Shown: in pieces, positions 5,992-13,932 of the stretch | Layout of the letters: every line of letters begins with the position of its first letter | Numbering within the stretch: position 1 is the first letter of the stretch | Origin: CAYPCH01 sp964409165 | Lineage (GTDB): Bacteria; Bacillota; Clostridia; Acetivibrionales; Acetivibrionaceae | DNA length: 23,405 nt | Direction: 5' to 3' | Assembly: GCA_964409165.1 (NCBI GenBank) | Contig: CAYPCH010000055.1 | Coordinates: forward strand, 1-23,405 | Made by a program: the position numbers and the translations under genes | Notes under the pieces: generated by a model | What the model was told of the DNA's origin: nothing | Database searches by the model: none | Seen by the model: only the letters and a program-made list of their open reading frames with translations

Positions 5992-7650
5992 ATGGCATAT
6001 TTGGCTTTGTATAGAAAGTGGAGACCTATGGTTTTTGAGGATGTTGTAGAGCAGGAGCATGTTGTAAAAACGTTGAGAAACAGTATAACATCAGGACGGA
6101 TAGCACATGCATACCTTTTTTGCGGTACAAGGGGTACCGGAAAAACTTCTATGGCCAAAATTTTTTCGAGAGCTGTCAACTGCCCTGAAAGCAATAACGG
6201 AGATCCGTGCAACAACTGTGAAATATGCAGAGGAATACTCTCTGGAAGTATCCTTGATGTAGTCGAAATTGATGCAGCTTCTAATAACAGCGTTGATAAT
6301 GTTAGAGATATAAGAGATGAAGTAATATACACACCTTCAAAAGCAAAATATAGGGTGTATATTATTGATGAGGTTCATATGTTGTCGACGGGTGCTTTTA
6401 ATGCTCTGCTTAAGACATTGGAGGAGCCGCCGGCTCATGTTATTTTCATACTTGCTACAACTGAGCCTCATAAACTTCCGGCTACAATTCTATCAAGGTG
6501 TCAGAGATATGATTTCAGAAGAATTCCGGCGGATAGTATAGCCGCGAGAGTTGAATATATTGCACAGGAAAGTGGAATACATATGCAAGAGGGAGCATCA
6601 AAGCTTATTGCAAGGCTTTCTGACGGTGCACTTCGTGATGCGATAAGTATTCTTGACCAATGTATGTCATTGGGAAACAAGGAACTGAGTTATGATGATG
6701 TTTTGTCAGTTGTCGGAATTGTAAAGGATAATTTTATTTCTGATGTTGTTGATGCAATAAATAATAATGATATAGACAGGATTTTGAGCCTCATTGACCG
6801 TTTGGTTATGGACGGCAAGAACATATCCCAGTTTGTTTCGGATATTGTACTTTATTATAGGAATTTGCTAATATGCAGTGCGGCAAACAACCCGCAGGAA
6901 ATAATTGAGGCTTCAATGGAATCAATCAACAGGATGAGCGAGCAGTGCAAAAAGTTGACAAAGCATGGGATAATGAATTGTATTAACGAGCTTTCTTCTA
7001 TTGAGGGAGCTCTGAAGTGGTCAAATCATCCAAGAATTCTTTTGGAGATGGTGCTTATCAAATTGTGTGAAGGCAGCTTTAATACTGATAATCCAGAGAT
7101 GGTAGGCAGACTCGAAGCAGTTGAGAAGAAAATTGAAAACATAATGATAAATGGTGCTACGAGTATAAATAGCAATAAAGCCGGAGATTTGAAAGGAAAT
7201 GTGAACCAAAACTGTACTACAGCGGTTAAAGGCAATAAAAGCGAAGAGGGTAAAGATACGAACATTAATAAATTTGCCGGGATTAGTGCTGGAGATATAA
7301 AAGGACTTGAAGTTTGGGAGGATGTTATAAAAGACCTTAAGAAGAACGGCAGAATGGTATTGTATTCAAATTTGCTGGAAACCAGAGTAATTGAAATGGG
7401 GGAAAAGGTTGTAGGTATTGTTTTTAAGTGTGGTAGCAGCTTTAATAAAGTATATGTATCAAAGGCCGAAAACCTTGAAGTTGTTCAAGAATATTTAGGT
7501 CGGCGTATGGGGAAAGAAATCAGGATCAAGTGCTTGAACGAGGATGATATGATTGATAATAGTAAAACTGAAGATAAGGACGATTTGACTAAAAAGGCTC
7601 AGGATTTTGCTTCAAAGTTAAATATAGAATTAGATATAATTGATGAGTAA
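5992..7650 (+). CDS. dnaX: DNA polymerase III subunit gamma/tau
   Basis: The clamp-loader ATPase of the replicative polymerase, 552 residues. It opens MAYLALYRKWRP, the family's hallmark start. Walker A GTRGTGKTS is at 45-53, a four-Cys zinc site at Cys64, Cys73, Cys76 and Cys79, Walker B with DEVH at 126-129, and the sensor SRCQRYDFRRI follows. Domain III runs to about residue 360. A poorly conserved charged linker and a tau-like C-terminal region complete the protein. ATG 5992 is chosen because GGAGG (5982-5986) sits 5 bases before it; the in-frame ATG at 5968 has no ribosome site and would add residues foreign to the family. The neighbours ybaB and recR are the classic companions. No obvious A-run frameshift signal was noted. 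Confidence 0.97.
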   Translation: MAYLALYRKWRPMVFEDVVEQEHVVKTLRNSITSGRIAHAYLFCGTRGTGKTSMAKIFSRAVNCPESNNGDPCNNCEICRGILSGSILDVVEIDAASNNSVDNVRDIRDEVIYTPSKAKYRVYIIDEVHMLSTGAFNALLKTLEEPPAHVIFILATTEPHKLPATILSRCQRYDFRRIPADSIAARVEYIAQESGIHMQEGASKLIARLSDGALRDAISILDQCMSLGNKELSYDDVLSVVGIVKDNFISDVVDAINNNDIDRILSLIDRLVMDGKNISQFVSDIVLYYRNLLICSAANNPQEIIEASMESINRMSEQCKKLTKHGIMNCINELSSIEGALKWSNHPRILLEMVLIKLCEGSFNTDNPEMVGRLEAVEKKIENIMINGATSINSNKAGDLKGNVNQNCTTAVKGNKSEEGKDTNINKFAGISAGDIKGLEVWEDVIKDLKKNGRMVLYSNLLETRVIEMGEKVVGIVFKCGSSFNKVYVSKAENLEVVQEYLGRRMGKEIRIKCLNEDDMIDNSKTEDKDDLTKKAQDFASKLNIELDIIDE

Positions 7651-7848
7651 GTTTGCAATTTTCGTTTACACTTGATACTTGTTGTGTTAAATTACTTTTA
7701 GGGCATATTTTTAGAGCATATTTTTAGTGTATATAATATACAGGTTTGTTTTGTATATTTATACCATATTGAATATAAGTTTATTTGATTTTTAATTTTG
7801 GTTTATGCAAGGGAATTATTCAGTAAATTAATTAGGAGGTAGATATTT

Positions 7849-8190
7849 ATGGCAAAGGGTTTTTCTGGATTTGGAGGAGGAAATATGGGCAATCTTATGA
7901 AGCAGGCCCAGAAGATGCAGAAAGATATGGAAAAGCTTCAGCTTGAGCTTCAAGATAGGACTGTCGAAGCTTCAGCAGGAGGGGGAGCTATTACTGTTGT
8001 AGCTACCGGCAAAAAGGAAATAAAAGAGATAAATATAAAACCGGAAGTTATTGATCCCGACGATGCTGAAATGCTTCAGGATTTGGTATTGGCTGCTGTT
8101 AATGAGGCTTTGAGAATGGCAGACGAAATGGTAAATTCCGAAATGAGTAAGATAACAGGCGGAATGGGCGGTATCCCGGGATTATTCTAG
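7849..8190 (+). CDS. YbaB/EbfC family nucleoid-associated protein
   Basis: A 113-residue DNA-binding protein of the YbaB/EbfC family, which forms dimers and coats the nucleoid. It starts with a Gly-rich MAKGFSGFGGGNMGNLMKQA. A long amphipathic helix follows (about 15-38), then the conserved segment VEASAGGGAITVVATGKKE and a C-terminal helix with VNEALRMADEMV. It ends with a Gly-rich tail. AGGAGGT (7834-7840) lies 8 bases before the ATG. It sits between dnaX and recR, 21 bases from recR, the order conserved across Firmicutes and Proteobacteria. The 198-base gap before it holds a tandem GCATATTTTTAG repeat near 7702-7728. Confidence 0.95.
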   Translation: MAKGFSGFGGGNMGNLMKQAQKMQKDMEKLQLELQDRTVEASAGGGAITVVATGKKEIKEINIKPEVIDPDDAEMLQDLVLAAVNEALRMADEMVNSEMSKITGGMGGIPGLF

Positions 8191-8211
8191 TATGAGATAG
8201 GGTGGATGTTG

Positions 8212-8811
8212 ATGAGCTTCTATGCAGCACCTGTTGCAAGGCTTATAGAAGAGTTTGAAAAGCTTCCGGGCATTGGTCATAAAACAGCCCAGAGACTGAC
8301 TTTTCATGTACTCAATATGCCTGTTGAAAAAGTAAATAAACTTGCCAATGCAATAAGCGAGGCAAAAGCTAAGGTAAAATACTGCTTGACATGCGGCAAT
8401 TTGACCGACATGGATGTTTGTTCCCTGTGCAGTGCACAAAATAGGGATGATTCTTTGATATGTGTTGTTGAAGACCCTAGAGATGTGGTTGCCATGGAGA
8501 GAATAAGAGAGTTCAAAGGTCTTTATCATGTGTTGCACGGTGCTATATCTCCTATGGAAGGTATAGGACCTGAAGATATAAAGATAAAAGAGCTTCTTAC
8601 ACGTATAAATGATGGAAACGTAAAAGAGGTCATAATAGCCACAAACCCAAATATAGAGGGAGAAGCAACCGCTATGTATATATCCAAACTGATTAAGCCC
8701 CTAGGTATAAAGGCAACAAGAATCGCCCACGGAATACCTGTTGGGGGAGACTTGGAATATGCAGATGAGGTAACGCTGGCTAAAGCCCTTGAAGGAAGAC
8801 GCGAATTATAA
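8212..8811 (+). CDS. recR: recombination mediator protein RecR
   Basis: A cytoplasmic DNA-repair protein of 199 residues, which loads RecA in the RecFOR pathway. It shows the N-terminal helix-hairpin-helix motif LPGIGHKTAQRL, a C4 zinc finger (Cys58, Cys61, Cys70, Cys73), a Toprim domain beginning ICVVEDPRDVVAME, and the C-terminal GIPVGGDLEYADEVTLAKA signature. ATG 8212 is chosen because AGGGTGG (8199-8205) lies 6 bases before it. The in-frame ATG at 8206 touches that site and is less likely. It is probably co-transcribed with the YbaB gene. It is followed by a hairpin at 8873-8930 and then the accessory island. Confidence 0.97.
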   Translation: MSFYAAPVARLIEEFEKLPGIGHKTAQRLTFHVLNMPVEKVNKLANAISEAKAKVKYCLTCGNLTDMDVCSLCSAQNRDDSLICVVEDPRDVVAMERIREFKGLYHVLHGAISPMEGIGPEDIKIKELLTRINDGNVKEVIIATNPNIEGEATAMYISKLIKPLGIKATRIAHGIPVGGDLEYADEVTLAKALEGRREL

Positions 8812-8872
8812 TTTTATATGTAAAAGTATAGTGTATAGATAGAGTTTTGGCACAAGTAAAAGAGTTTTATCA

Positions 8873-8930
8873 AAAGTCATGGGAAAGATGCGATAGGAAT
8901 TGCATTTGAACCATGGCTTTCCTGTTGTTT
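8873..8930 (+). terminator. terminator-like hairpin after recR
   Basis: AAAGTCATGG (8873-8882) pairs with CCATGGCTTT (8911-8920) with one G-T wobble, and an inner ATGC/GCAT stem lies between. CCTGTTGTTT follows, a weak T-tract. It lies 60 bases past the recR stop. Confidence 0.5.
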
Positions 8931-9009
8931 AGGAAATTTTGAGTTTCCCCATTTTTTAATATAGTGCTAAATCTATATAATCAATTACCATACAGTCCGG
9001 CTTGGCTGT

Positions 9010-9093
9010 GGGCATGAAATGCTACAGAATTCAACGCTAACCCAATAGTTGGCAATACTCGTTTGCTAATGAATTCCTCCGCATTTCATGCCC
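9010..9093. repeat. long imperfect palindrome at the left of the island
   Basis: A perfect 13-bp inverted repeat, GGGCATGAAATGC (9010-9022) and GCATTTCATGCCC (9081-9093), encloses a second pair of GAATTC sites (9027-9032 and 9071-9076) and an inner CCAA-tag-TTGG. The shape recalls a transposon-end hairpin or recombination site, or a mobile hairpin element. No transposase is adjacent. Function unknown. Confidence 0.55.
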
Positions 9094-9425
9094 CATCCAA
9101 ACCTGGTTAGTAGCTGGAATGCGTTTGCCAAAAAGAATACAAACAATCTGTCAGTTTTAATTATTGATAATGGAGATATTTCAAAACCATACAGTAAAGC
9201 ACTGGATTCACTTTGCGAAGTCAGGGACGACAAACACTCTGAATGGATTGGATGTTCTTATTCCAGAAGGAGCACTTTTGGAACCATTTGATAATAAGGA
9301 AAATAATTCTTACAAAAGAATTGATTGCTGCTTTTTATGAGGTGGATGTTAAAACCATTGAAAGATATATAAATACTTATTCTGAATAGCTTTCCGGCAA
9401 TGGTTTTGAAATTTTAAAGCAGTAA
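9088..9425 (+). pseudogene. frameshifted remnant, end resembling a helix-turn-helix protein
   Basis: Reading frame changes several times. The frame from 9088 gives SWNAFAKKNTNNLSVLIIDN; from about 9200 another gives GLDVLIPEGALLEPFDN; from 9306 a third gives ILTKELIAAFYEVDVKTIER. After a stop at 9387-9389 the same frame resumes with LSGNGFEILKQ before a second stop. The pieces read like one protein broken by at least two frameshifts and a nonsense change. KELIAAFYEVDVKTIERYI looks like a helix-turn-helix. I cannot name the family with certainty. Confidence 0.45.
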
Positions 9426-9441
9426 AATATGGAGAGTAGTT

Positions 9442-9605
9442 CATAAACCTAATATCACATTACACAATGCTTGAAGGATATACATATAAAACTGATGAAT
9501 TAGGGCGAATATTAAGTTGTGAAGTTACTAAAAGCGTAATGCAACTTTATTTGCTTTATTGCATCCATTATACGCAGGCAATTAATGTAAATAATATGTA
9601 CTAAT
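9442..9605 (+). pseudogene. remnant resembling the start of a DNA/RNA non-specific endonuclease toxin domain
   Basis: KPNITLHNA in one frame, then GYTYKTDELGRILS in another from about 9476, resembles the opening of the secreted non-specific endonuclease domain found at the C-terminus of polymorphic toxins (typically xxYTYKTDxxGRI, then VEG.L). The expected continuation with its catalytic His-containing motif is absent. The frame runs on to a stop near 9605 without recognisable content. It is probably a decayed fragment. The match is from memory of the family pattern, so confidence is limited. Confidence 0.35.
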
Positions 9606-9663
9606 ACTGATTTACTTGAATATAATACAGTTATGAAAACTGATTTTTGGAGTGAAATATATC

Positions 9664-12069
9664 ATGAATGGAAGATATTCTCGAGTACTAATTGTAGATT
9701 CACCATTGGGCGAAAAGAAAGTGGATTCTAGCGGGTCTGCAATTTCCGGTGTCAGGATGGATACTTCTAAGGCTTACTTTCAAATACCCGAACTACTTCA
9801 AAAGTTCATCAATGAGAATGACAGCTCAGCCTGGAGCGTCATTACAGATAAAATCAATTATATCTATTCAAATGTGGATTGTGCTCTGACAGGACTTAAT
9901 AGAGAAACTGACTTTGGAAGCAAGGTGCAATTGGAAATACGGTCAGGAAAGAAATTATTATTCAAACCGAACCTTGTTAATCCATCAGTCATAGACCATG
10001 AGACACATGGAGAAGCACTAGGAGCTGCCATCTGCACTGAATGGCCATTAGTGGCCGCTTTGATGAAGTGGTTTCATGACAGGCTCAACATAAACTATTA
10101 TCAGATGACACTTGGTGAAGCTTCTACATCTACTTTTGTTGTTTCAGCCATGTATAGTAAAGCTTTAGGAAAAACCATTACAACTGAGGCAGTTTTTGAA
10201 GGACGTAGCGGCGATTTTTATGGCGGCTGGGGTTTCTATTTTGTTCGAAAATACCTATTGGAGTGTCATCCAAATACACATAAAGACAATCCTATGAACG
10301 GTTATGAAGAGAGTATTCAAGGGAAGTTCCTTCCTCCTGGAAGTGCCGGAAATAGACTGATGGTCTACGACCTGAACAAGGTTCAAGATAATACAATTAA
10401 AGGAAGAACTGTAGCAGTTCCAGACGGAATAAACTTCAAGAAAATTACGCTTCATAAAGCCATCGTAGGCGGCAATCCACAGAATAAAAGTGATTTAAAG
10501 GATTATCCGGGCTGCGTTCTGGTAAACGTTCCAAAGCTTAAGATGCATGCACAGGATCTTATCACCAATGCCATAAAAAACATTGGTATAGGCCTTTATC
10601 CTACACAAAAATATGATTTCCCTCACACAGTATACCCGAGCTTAAAAGGGAAATTACCCCATTCGCCGTGGGTTTTTGAGATGGATGATGATACACGTCT
10701 CCCTGTCAAAGATGAAAATGGCGAATACATAACTACAAAGACTAAAGGTCTTTCAGGCACTCAGTCTGACGTTATCAGAGCTGTGCAGAATGAAAATGTG
10801 TTTATGATTCATATAACTGATACTGTAAATATGATAAATATAAGTCACAATGCTGACGGCAGGTCTGTCAGAGTTCCTGAAGGCTATGTTTGGTCATCTC
10901 TTGACTGCGTGGCTCTAGATCTTTTTTGTGCCAGATACTGTTTTAAGACTCTTCCTATGCTTTATGGAGCGAAGCTTAAGGAGAAAAATCATTGGCCTAC
11001 AGAGTTCGTCCATCACGTTCCTGTGGCATTAATTAGCGGAAGTAATATATCTAGTGGAACAGGTCTCGATTCACCGCTATTTAGGTATGACCTCTATCGT
11101 TATGCTGAAGAAAGGGGTATTGGGCAGCAAAAGTACTATGTTACAGGCTGGGACAGCTTGACACAAATGCCTATGGTTTCTGTTGGAGGACATCTTGGAA
11201 GAATAGATAATACACAATTCACAGAGTTGATGACCAAAACACTGTATTATAATCCTAATACCATTCTGCATGATTTACAGCTTACCATTCTAAGTTATGC
11301 AAAAGCTTGTGATGCTCTGACCGGAACAGCTAGTTTCAAGGAATTCATGAATACCTTCGACGAAAATAGAGATGGTGTAATAGATTACGATGAAAAAGGA
11401 CTAGGTTTTGAGACAGCAGCATTAATCATACAGGCTGATACTATTGACATTTTAGTGACTGAAGCATACGGTGTACTCAAAAAAAGTTTTAAGGAATCAG
11501 CCCTTGGTGCTAAAAATTCTAGTAAGGATTGGAATTCCCAAGGTCACGATTTTCTTAAAGAGGGTACGCTTGTTGCCAAAGCTGCAACAGCATATAGGTT
11601 GTCACAGCTTGATAATGTCCATGCAGATTTATTTATTCCTGGAATGTTTTTTGGCAGAGGAATGTGGCCCAGCTGGCACACGGTTGCTTATGTACAAACT
11701 ACAGACCTTATTTATGGCTCTCAGTCACCATCGAATATAAGTCTCGGTTCTCTATATGGCAGTGCGTTTCAATACGCAGACAAAGTTCTAAATGCAGGTG
11801 TTTACACCAGAAGCACTAATCCAATCATAAACGATCCAACAGCTTTTCAGTATGGAGATAAATATCTAGCTCCGGTTGATCAAAATATAAGTGCTCCTGA
11901 TTCGATATATAGATACTTTGAGGCCATTAATAATGGTGCAATGCCTCTAAACTTTACGTTTTATGTACCAGTTGGGTACGGAAGTATGGAACAATTCAAG
12001 ATACCTAACGTAGAGGAAACAGAAGACCCGGGGAAAATTTTCACTGTCTACTTTAAAGAAGTGTGGTGA
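9664..12069 (+). CDS. DUF362 family protein with a long C-terminal extension and one EF-hand
   Basis: An 801-residue cytoplasmic-looking protein with no signal peptide or membrane segment. The N-terminal half carries the DUF362 marks: LLFKPNLVNP around Lys101, a GEASTSTF segment, and VNVPKLKMHAQ (residues 287-297) followed by AIKNIGIG. The C-terminal 400 residues exceed the usual family length of about 300-400. They include a canonical calcium loop DENRDGVIDYDE at 566-577 with Asp566, Asn568, Asp570, Asp574 and Glu577. No Cys cluster for an iron-sulphur centre is present, unlike many DUF362 proteins. ATG 9664 is chosen because GGAG (9649-9652) is well spaced to it; the GTG at 9652 overlaps that site. 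The gene is 59 bases from the decarboxylase-like gene, so the two likely form an operon. DUF362 has no settled biochemical role, and none is assigned here. Confidence 0.75.
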   Translation: MNGRYSRVLIVDSPLGEKKVDSSGSAISGVRMDTSKAYFQIPELLQKFINENDSSAWSVITDKINYIYSNVDCALTGLNRETDFGSKVQLEIRSGKKLLFKPNLVNPSVIDHETHGEALGAAICTEWPLVAALMKWFHDRLNINYYQMTLGEASTSTFVVSAMYSKALGKTITTEAVFEGRSGDFYGGWGFYFVRKYLLECHPNTHKDNPMNGYEESIQGKFLPPGSAGNRLMVYDLNKVQDNTIKGRTVAVPDGINFKKITLHKAIVGGNPQNKSDLKDYPGCVLVNVPKLKMHAQDLITNAIKNIGIGLYPTQKYDFPHTVYPSLKGKLPHSPWVFEMDDDTRLPVKDENGEYITTKTKGLSGTQSDVIRAVQNENVFMIHITDTVNMINISHNADGRSVRVPEGYVWSSLDCVALDLFCARYCFKTLPMLYGAKLKEKNHWPTEFVHHVPVALISGSNISSGTGLDSPLFRYDLYRYAEERGIGQQKYYVTGWDSLTQMPMVSVGGHLGRIDNTQFTELMTKTLYYNPNTILHDLQLTILSYAKACDALTGTASFKEFMNTFDENRDGVIDYDEKGLGFETAALIIQADTIDILVTEAYGVLKKSFKESALGAKNSSKDWNSQGHDFLKEGTLVAKAATAYRLSQLDNVHADLFIPGMFFGRGMWPSWHTVAYVQTTDLIYGSQSPSNISLGSLYGSAFQYADKVLNAGVYTRSTNPIINDPTAFQYGDKYLAPVDQNISAPDSIYRYFEAINNGAMPLNFTFYVPVGYGSMEQFKIPNVEETEDPGKIFTVYFKEVW

Positions 12070-12128
12070 TACACCTGTTATCAGGCTGAACCTTAAAAAT
12101 ATATCCATACAAGTTGAAGGAGGTTACC

Positions 12129-12959
12129 ATGTTCAAATTTGAAGATAATAAAAATTATCGTATGCCCCCATATTTTGGAGGTACTGATTTTCGCTCTGAC
12201 TTTGAAGTCCGTACTAAAGATATTATTACCATGAAGTTTACAATAACTACAGATAAAAAAAGACTTGCTGACTATCTGCCTGAAGGCTTCCAACTGTTAA
12301 GACCAGAATTAACTATTGGTTTTAGTCAGCTAAAAGGATGTGAATTTCTTTTCGGAGGAGGCTACAATTTGCTCCAGGTTGATGTACCCGTTCGTTTTAA
12401 CGGCAAATGCGATAAATTGGAAGGAAGTTTTCCTCTAGTTATATGGGAAAACAACACAAGACCGATTTTTGGCGGAAGAGAAGAAAGCGGACAGCCCAAA
12501 ATTTATGCTGACCTTCAAGATATCTATACACATGGAGATAAATATTTCACTAATGCGAGCTATAATGGAAACACATTTCTGCGTCTGGAAATGCACAAAC
12601 CTCAGCCGGTAAGCATGCAGATGTTTGAGCAAATAAAGAGTGGCTCCCAAAATTACAATATATTTGGCTGGCGTTATATTCCCAAGATTGGTGCTCCCGG
12701 AGCAGATTTGAGCCAGCCTGTACTTTACCCTCAGAGTATGAGTGTTACGGGCGTCTGGGTAGGTGGAGGTTCTTTTCAATGGCAAAAACTTAACAATAAT
12801 TATCAACATGTCGATGTTGTAAATCAGTACACAGACGTTCCCAGCCAATACGAAATCATTAAACAGCTCTCAGAACTGCCTGTGCACCCCACTATGCCTG
12901 TCATGATGGTAAGCGGTTCTCTTGTTATGAAACCTTATGCAGGACGTGTTCTTGAGTAA
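12129..12959 (+). CDS. acetoacetate decarboxylase-like protein
   Basis: A 276-residue member of the acetoacetate decarboxylase-like superfamily. The key segment GGREESGQPKIYAD matches GRELSAYPKKLG of the Clostridium acetobutylicum enzyme. Lys124 takes the place of the Schiff-base Lys115, but the following Lys116, which lowers its pKa, is Ile here. The earlier LADYLPEGFQLLRPELTIGF fits the family's N-terminal pattern. The start is ATG 12129 behind a perfect AAGGAGGT; a TTG at 12114 lies before that site and is rejected. Superfamily members include decarboxylases and other Schiff-base aldolase-dehydratases acting on keto acids. The loss of the second Lys and the DUF362 partner argue for a different substrate from acetoacetate. 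No solvent-pathway genes (adhE, ctfAB) are near. Confidence 0.8.
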   Translation: MFKFEDNKNYRMPPYFGGTDFRSDFEVRTKDIITMKFTITTDKKRLADYLPEGFQLLRPELTIGFSQLKGCEFLFGGGYNLLQVDVPVRFNGKCDKLEGSFPLVIWENNTRPIFGGREESGQPKIYADLQDIYTHGDKYFTNASYNGNTFLRLEMHKPQPVSMQMFEQIKSGSQNYNIFGWRYIPKIGAPGADLSQPVLYPQSMSVTGVWVGGGSFQWQKLNNNYQHVDVVNQYTDVPSQYEIIKQLSELPVHPTMPVMMVSGSLVMKPYAGRVLE

Positions 12960-13004
12960 TAGTAATCAAAATTACCATATACAAGATTAATAAAAAATTT
13001 AGAA

Positions 13005-13151
13005 TTAATAACTCAACTTTCCCACAGTATTTATGGGCTCTTTGCCACTAACGTAGCATTGCTCACTGCGGTCAAAAAGTAAACTTTTTGCCCTTAACTT
13101 GTGAGCAACCAAAGCCTCAAAATACTATAAGTGGGAAAATTGGGTTATTAA
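13005..13151. repeat. 147-bp multi-arm palindrome at the right of the island
   Basis: The outer arms TTAATAACTCAACTTTCCCAC and AGTATTT (13005-13032) pair with AAATACT (13120-13126) and GTGGGAAAATTGGGTTATTAA (13131-13151) with few mismatches. Inside, TTGCTCAC (13059-13066) pairs with GTGAGCAA (13101-13108), and GTCAAAAAGT (13071-13080) pairs with ACTTTTTG-C (13083-13091) across a 2-base loop. It lies between the decarboxylase-like gene and the minus-strand hydrolase relic, so it may end transcription both ways. It could instead be a MITE-like element. Confidence 0.65.
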
Positions 13152-13156
13152 ATCAA

Positions 13157-13282
13157 CTATTTAAGTAAAAACTCCAATGCACGGTGGTTAAATAACTGTG
13201 GCGTTTTATTATGAGGCAAGTGCCCTGAATTATCTATAACATATGTTGCACAACAGGAAAGTTGTTTTTTTATTATATCCAT
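13157..13282 (-). pseudogene. C-terminal fragment of an alpha/beta hydrolase
   Basis: A 41-codon minus-strand frame beginning MDIIKKQLSC, with VIDNSGHLPHNKTPQLF and then ALEFLLK before the stop. This is the usual ending of alpha/beta-hydrolase fold enzymes, with the catalytic His in NSGHLPH. Upstream codons also read in frame as YSPKSIDM but then meet a stop, and the nucleophile and acid parts are missing. I read it as the remaining tail of a deleted gene. Confidence 0.5.
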
Positions 13283-13534
13283 CATATCTATACTTTTCGG
13301 AGAATAAATAAATTATTACTAATCAGTTGGGGAATTCAATTATCACAACGTAATCTTTAACATGTTTAACAATTACATTAAAAAAATTAATAATTATATT
13401 AAAAATATTTATAAAGTGATTGACAATTATCAAATGATGTATTAATATTATAAATATATAAATAATATTAAAGTATGCAATTAAAAAGTTGAAGACTATG
13501 TCAAAACTATTTAAAAAAATTAAGGAGTGATTTT
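13283..13534 (+). promoter_or_regulatory. promoter of the DUF2089-DUF4097 operon
   Basis: TTGACA (13420-13425) and TAATAT (13443-13448) are separated by 17 bp, a good sigma-A promoter about 90 bases before the start codon. A small palindrome TTGA-CAATTA-TCAA overlaps the -35 box and could be an operator. The rest of the stretch is very AT-rich and shows no gene. Confidence 0.6.
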
Positions 13535-13903
13535 ATGGGTACAGAGGTACTTGGAAAATGCCCTGTATGTAACAGTGACACTCAGGTTACCAGAATAAAT
13601 TGCAATTCATGCAACACAAGTATAGAAGGACGCTTTGAACTTTGTAAGTTTTGCAAGCTGACATCCGAACAGAAACATTTTATAGACGTCTTTGTTAAAT
13701 GCAGGGGCAACATTAAGGAAGTGGAAAAAGAACTTGGAGTATCATATCCTACAGTAAAGAACAGACTTGAGGATGCTGCTAATGCACTCGGTTACAAAGC
13801 GGACCCACAAGCTCAAGAAGGGGTCAACAGGAAAGAAGTTCTTGATAGACTTAATAATGGTGAAATTACTGTAGATGAAGCACTTGAATTAATGAAAGGA
13901 TAG
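13535..13903 (+). CDS. DUF2089 zinc-ribbon/helix-turn-helix protein
   Basis: A 122-residue probable transcription regulator. Three CxxC pairs stand at Cys9/Cys12, Cys23/Cys26 and Cys37/Cys40, giving a zinc-ribbon start. A helix-turn-helix follows (VEKELGVSYPTVKNRLEDAA, about 69-88), then a C-terminal SHOCT-like helix pair ending EITVDEALELMKG. This matches DUF2089 proteins of Firmicutes. The ATG is preceded by TTAAGGAGTG. It is followed after 29 bases by a DUF4097 gene, its common partner. The pair probably acts as an envelope-stress regulator and effector, judging by the Bacillus YvlB group; this is inference. It shares the short C-terminal motif with the N-terminus of its partner. Confidence 0.85.
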   Translation: MGTEVLGKCPVCNSDTQVTRINCNSCNTSIEGRFELCKFCKLTSEQKHFIDVFVKCRGNIKEVEKELGVSYPTVKNRLEDAANALGYKADPQAQEGVNRKEVLDRLNNGEITVDEALELMKG

Positions 13904-13932
13904 CTTATAAAGCGATAGGAGGCGTTATTATT

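Noticed and set aside
12435..12848. 137-codon minus-strand open frame inside the decarboxylase-like gene
   Set aside because: It lies opposite a conserved coding region and shows no recognisable protein features.
13005..13151. Integron attC site
   Set aside because: The ends lack the RYYYAAC and GTTRRRY core sites, and no integrase is present.
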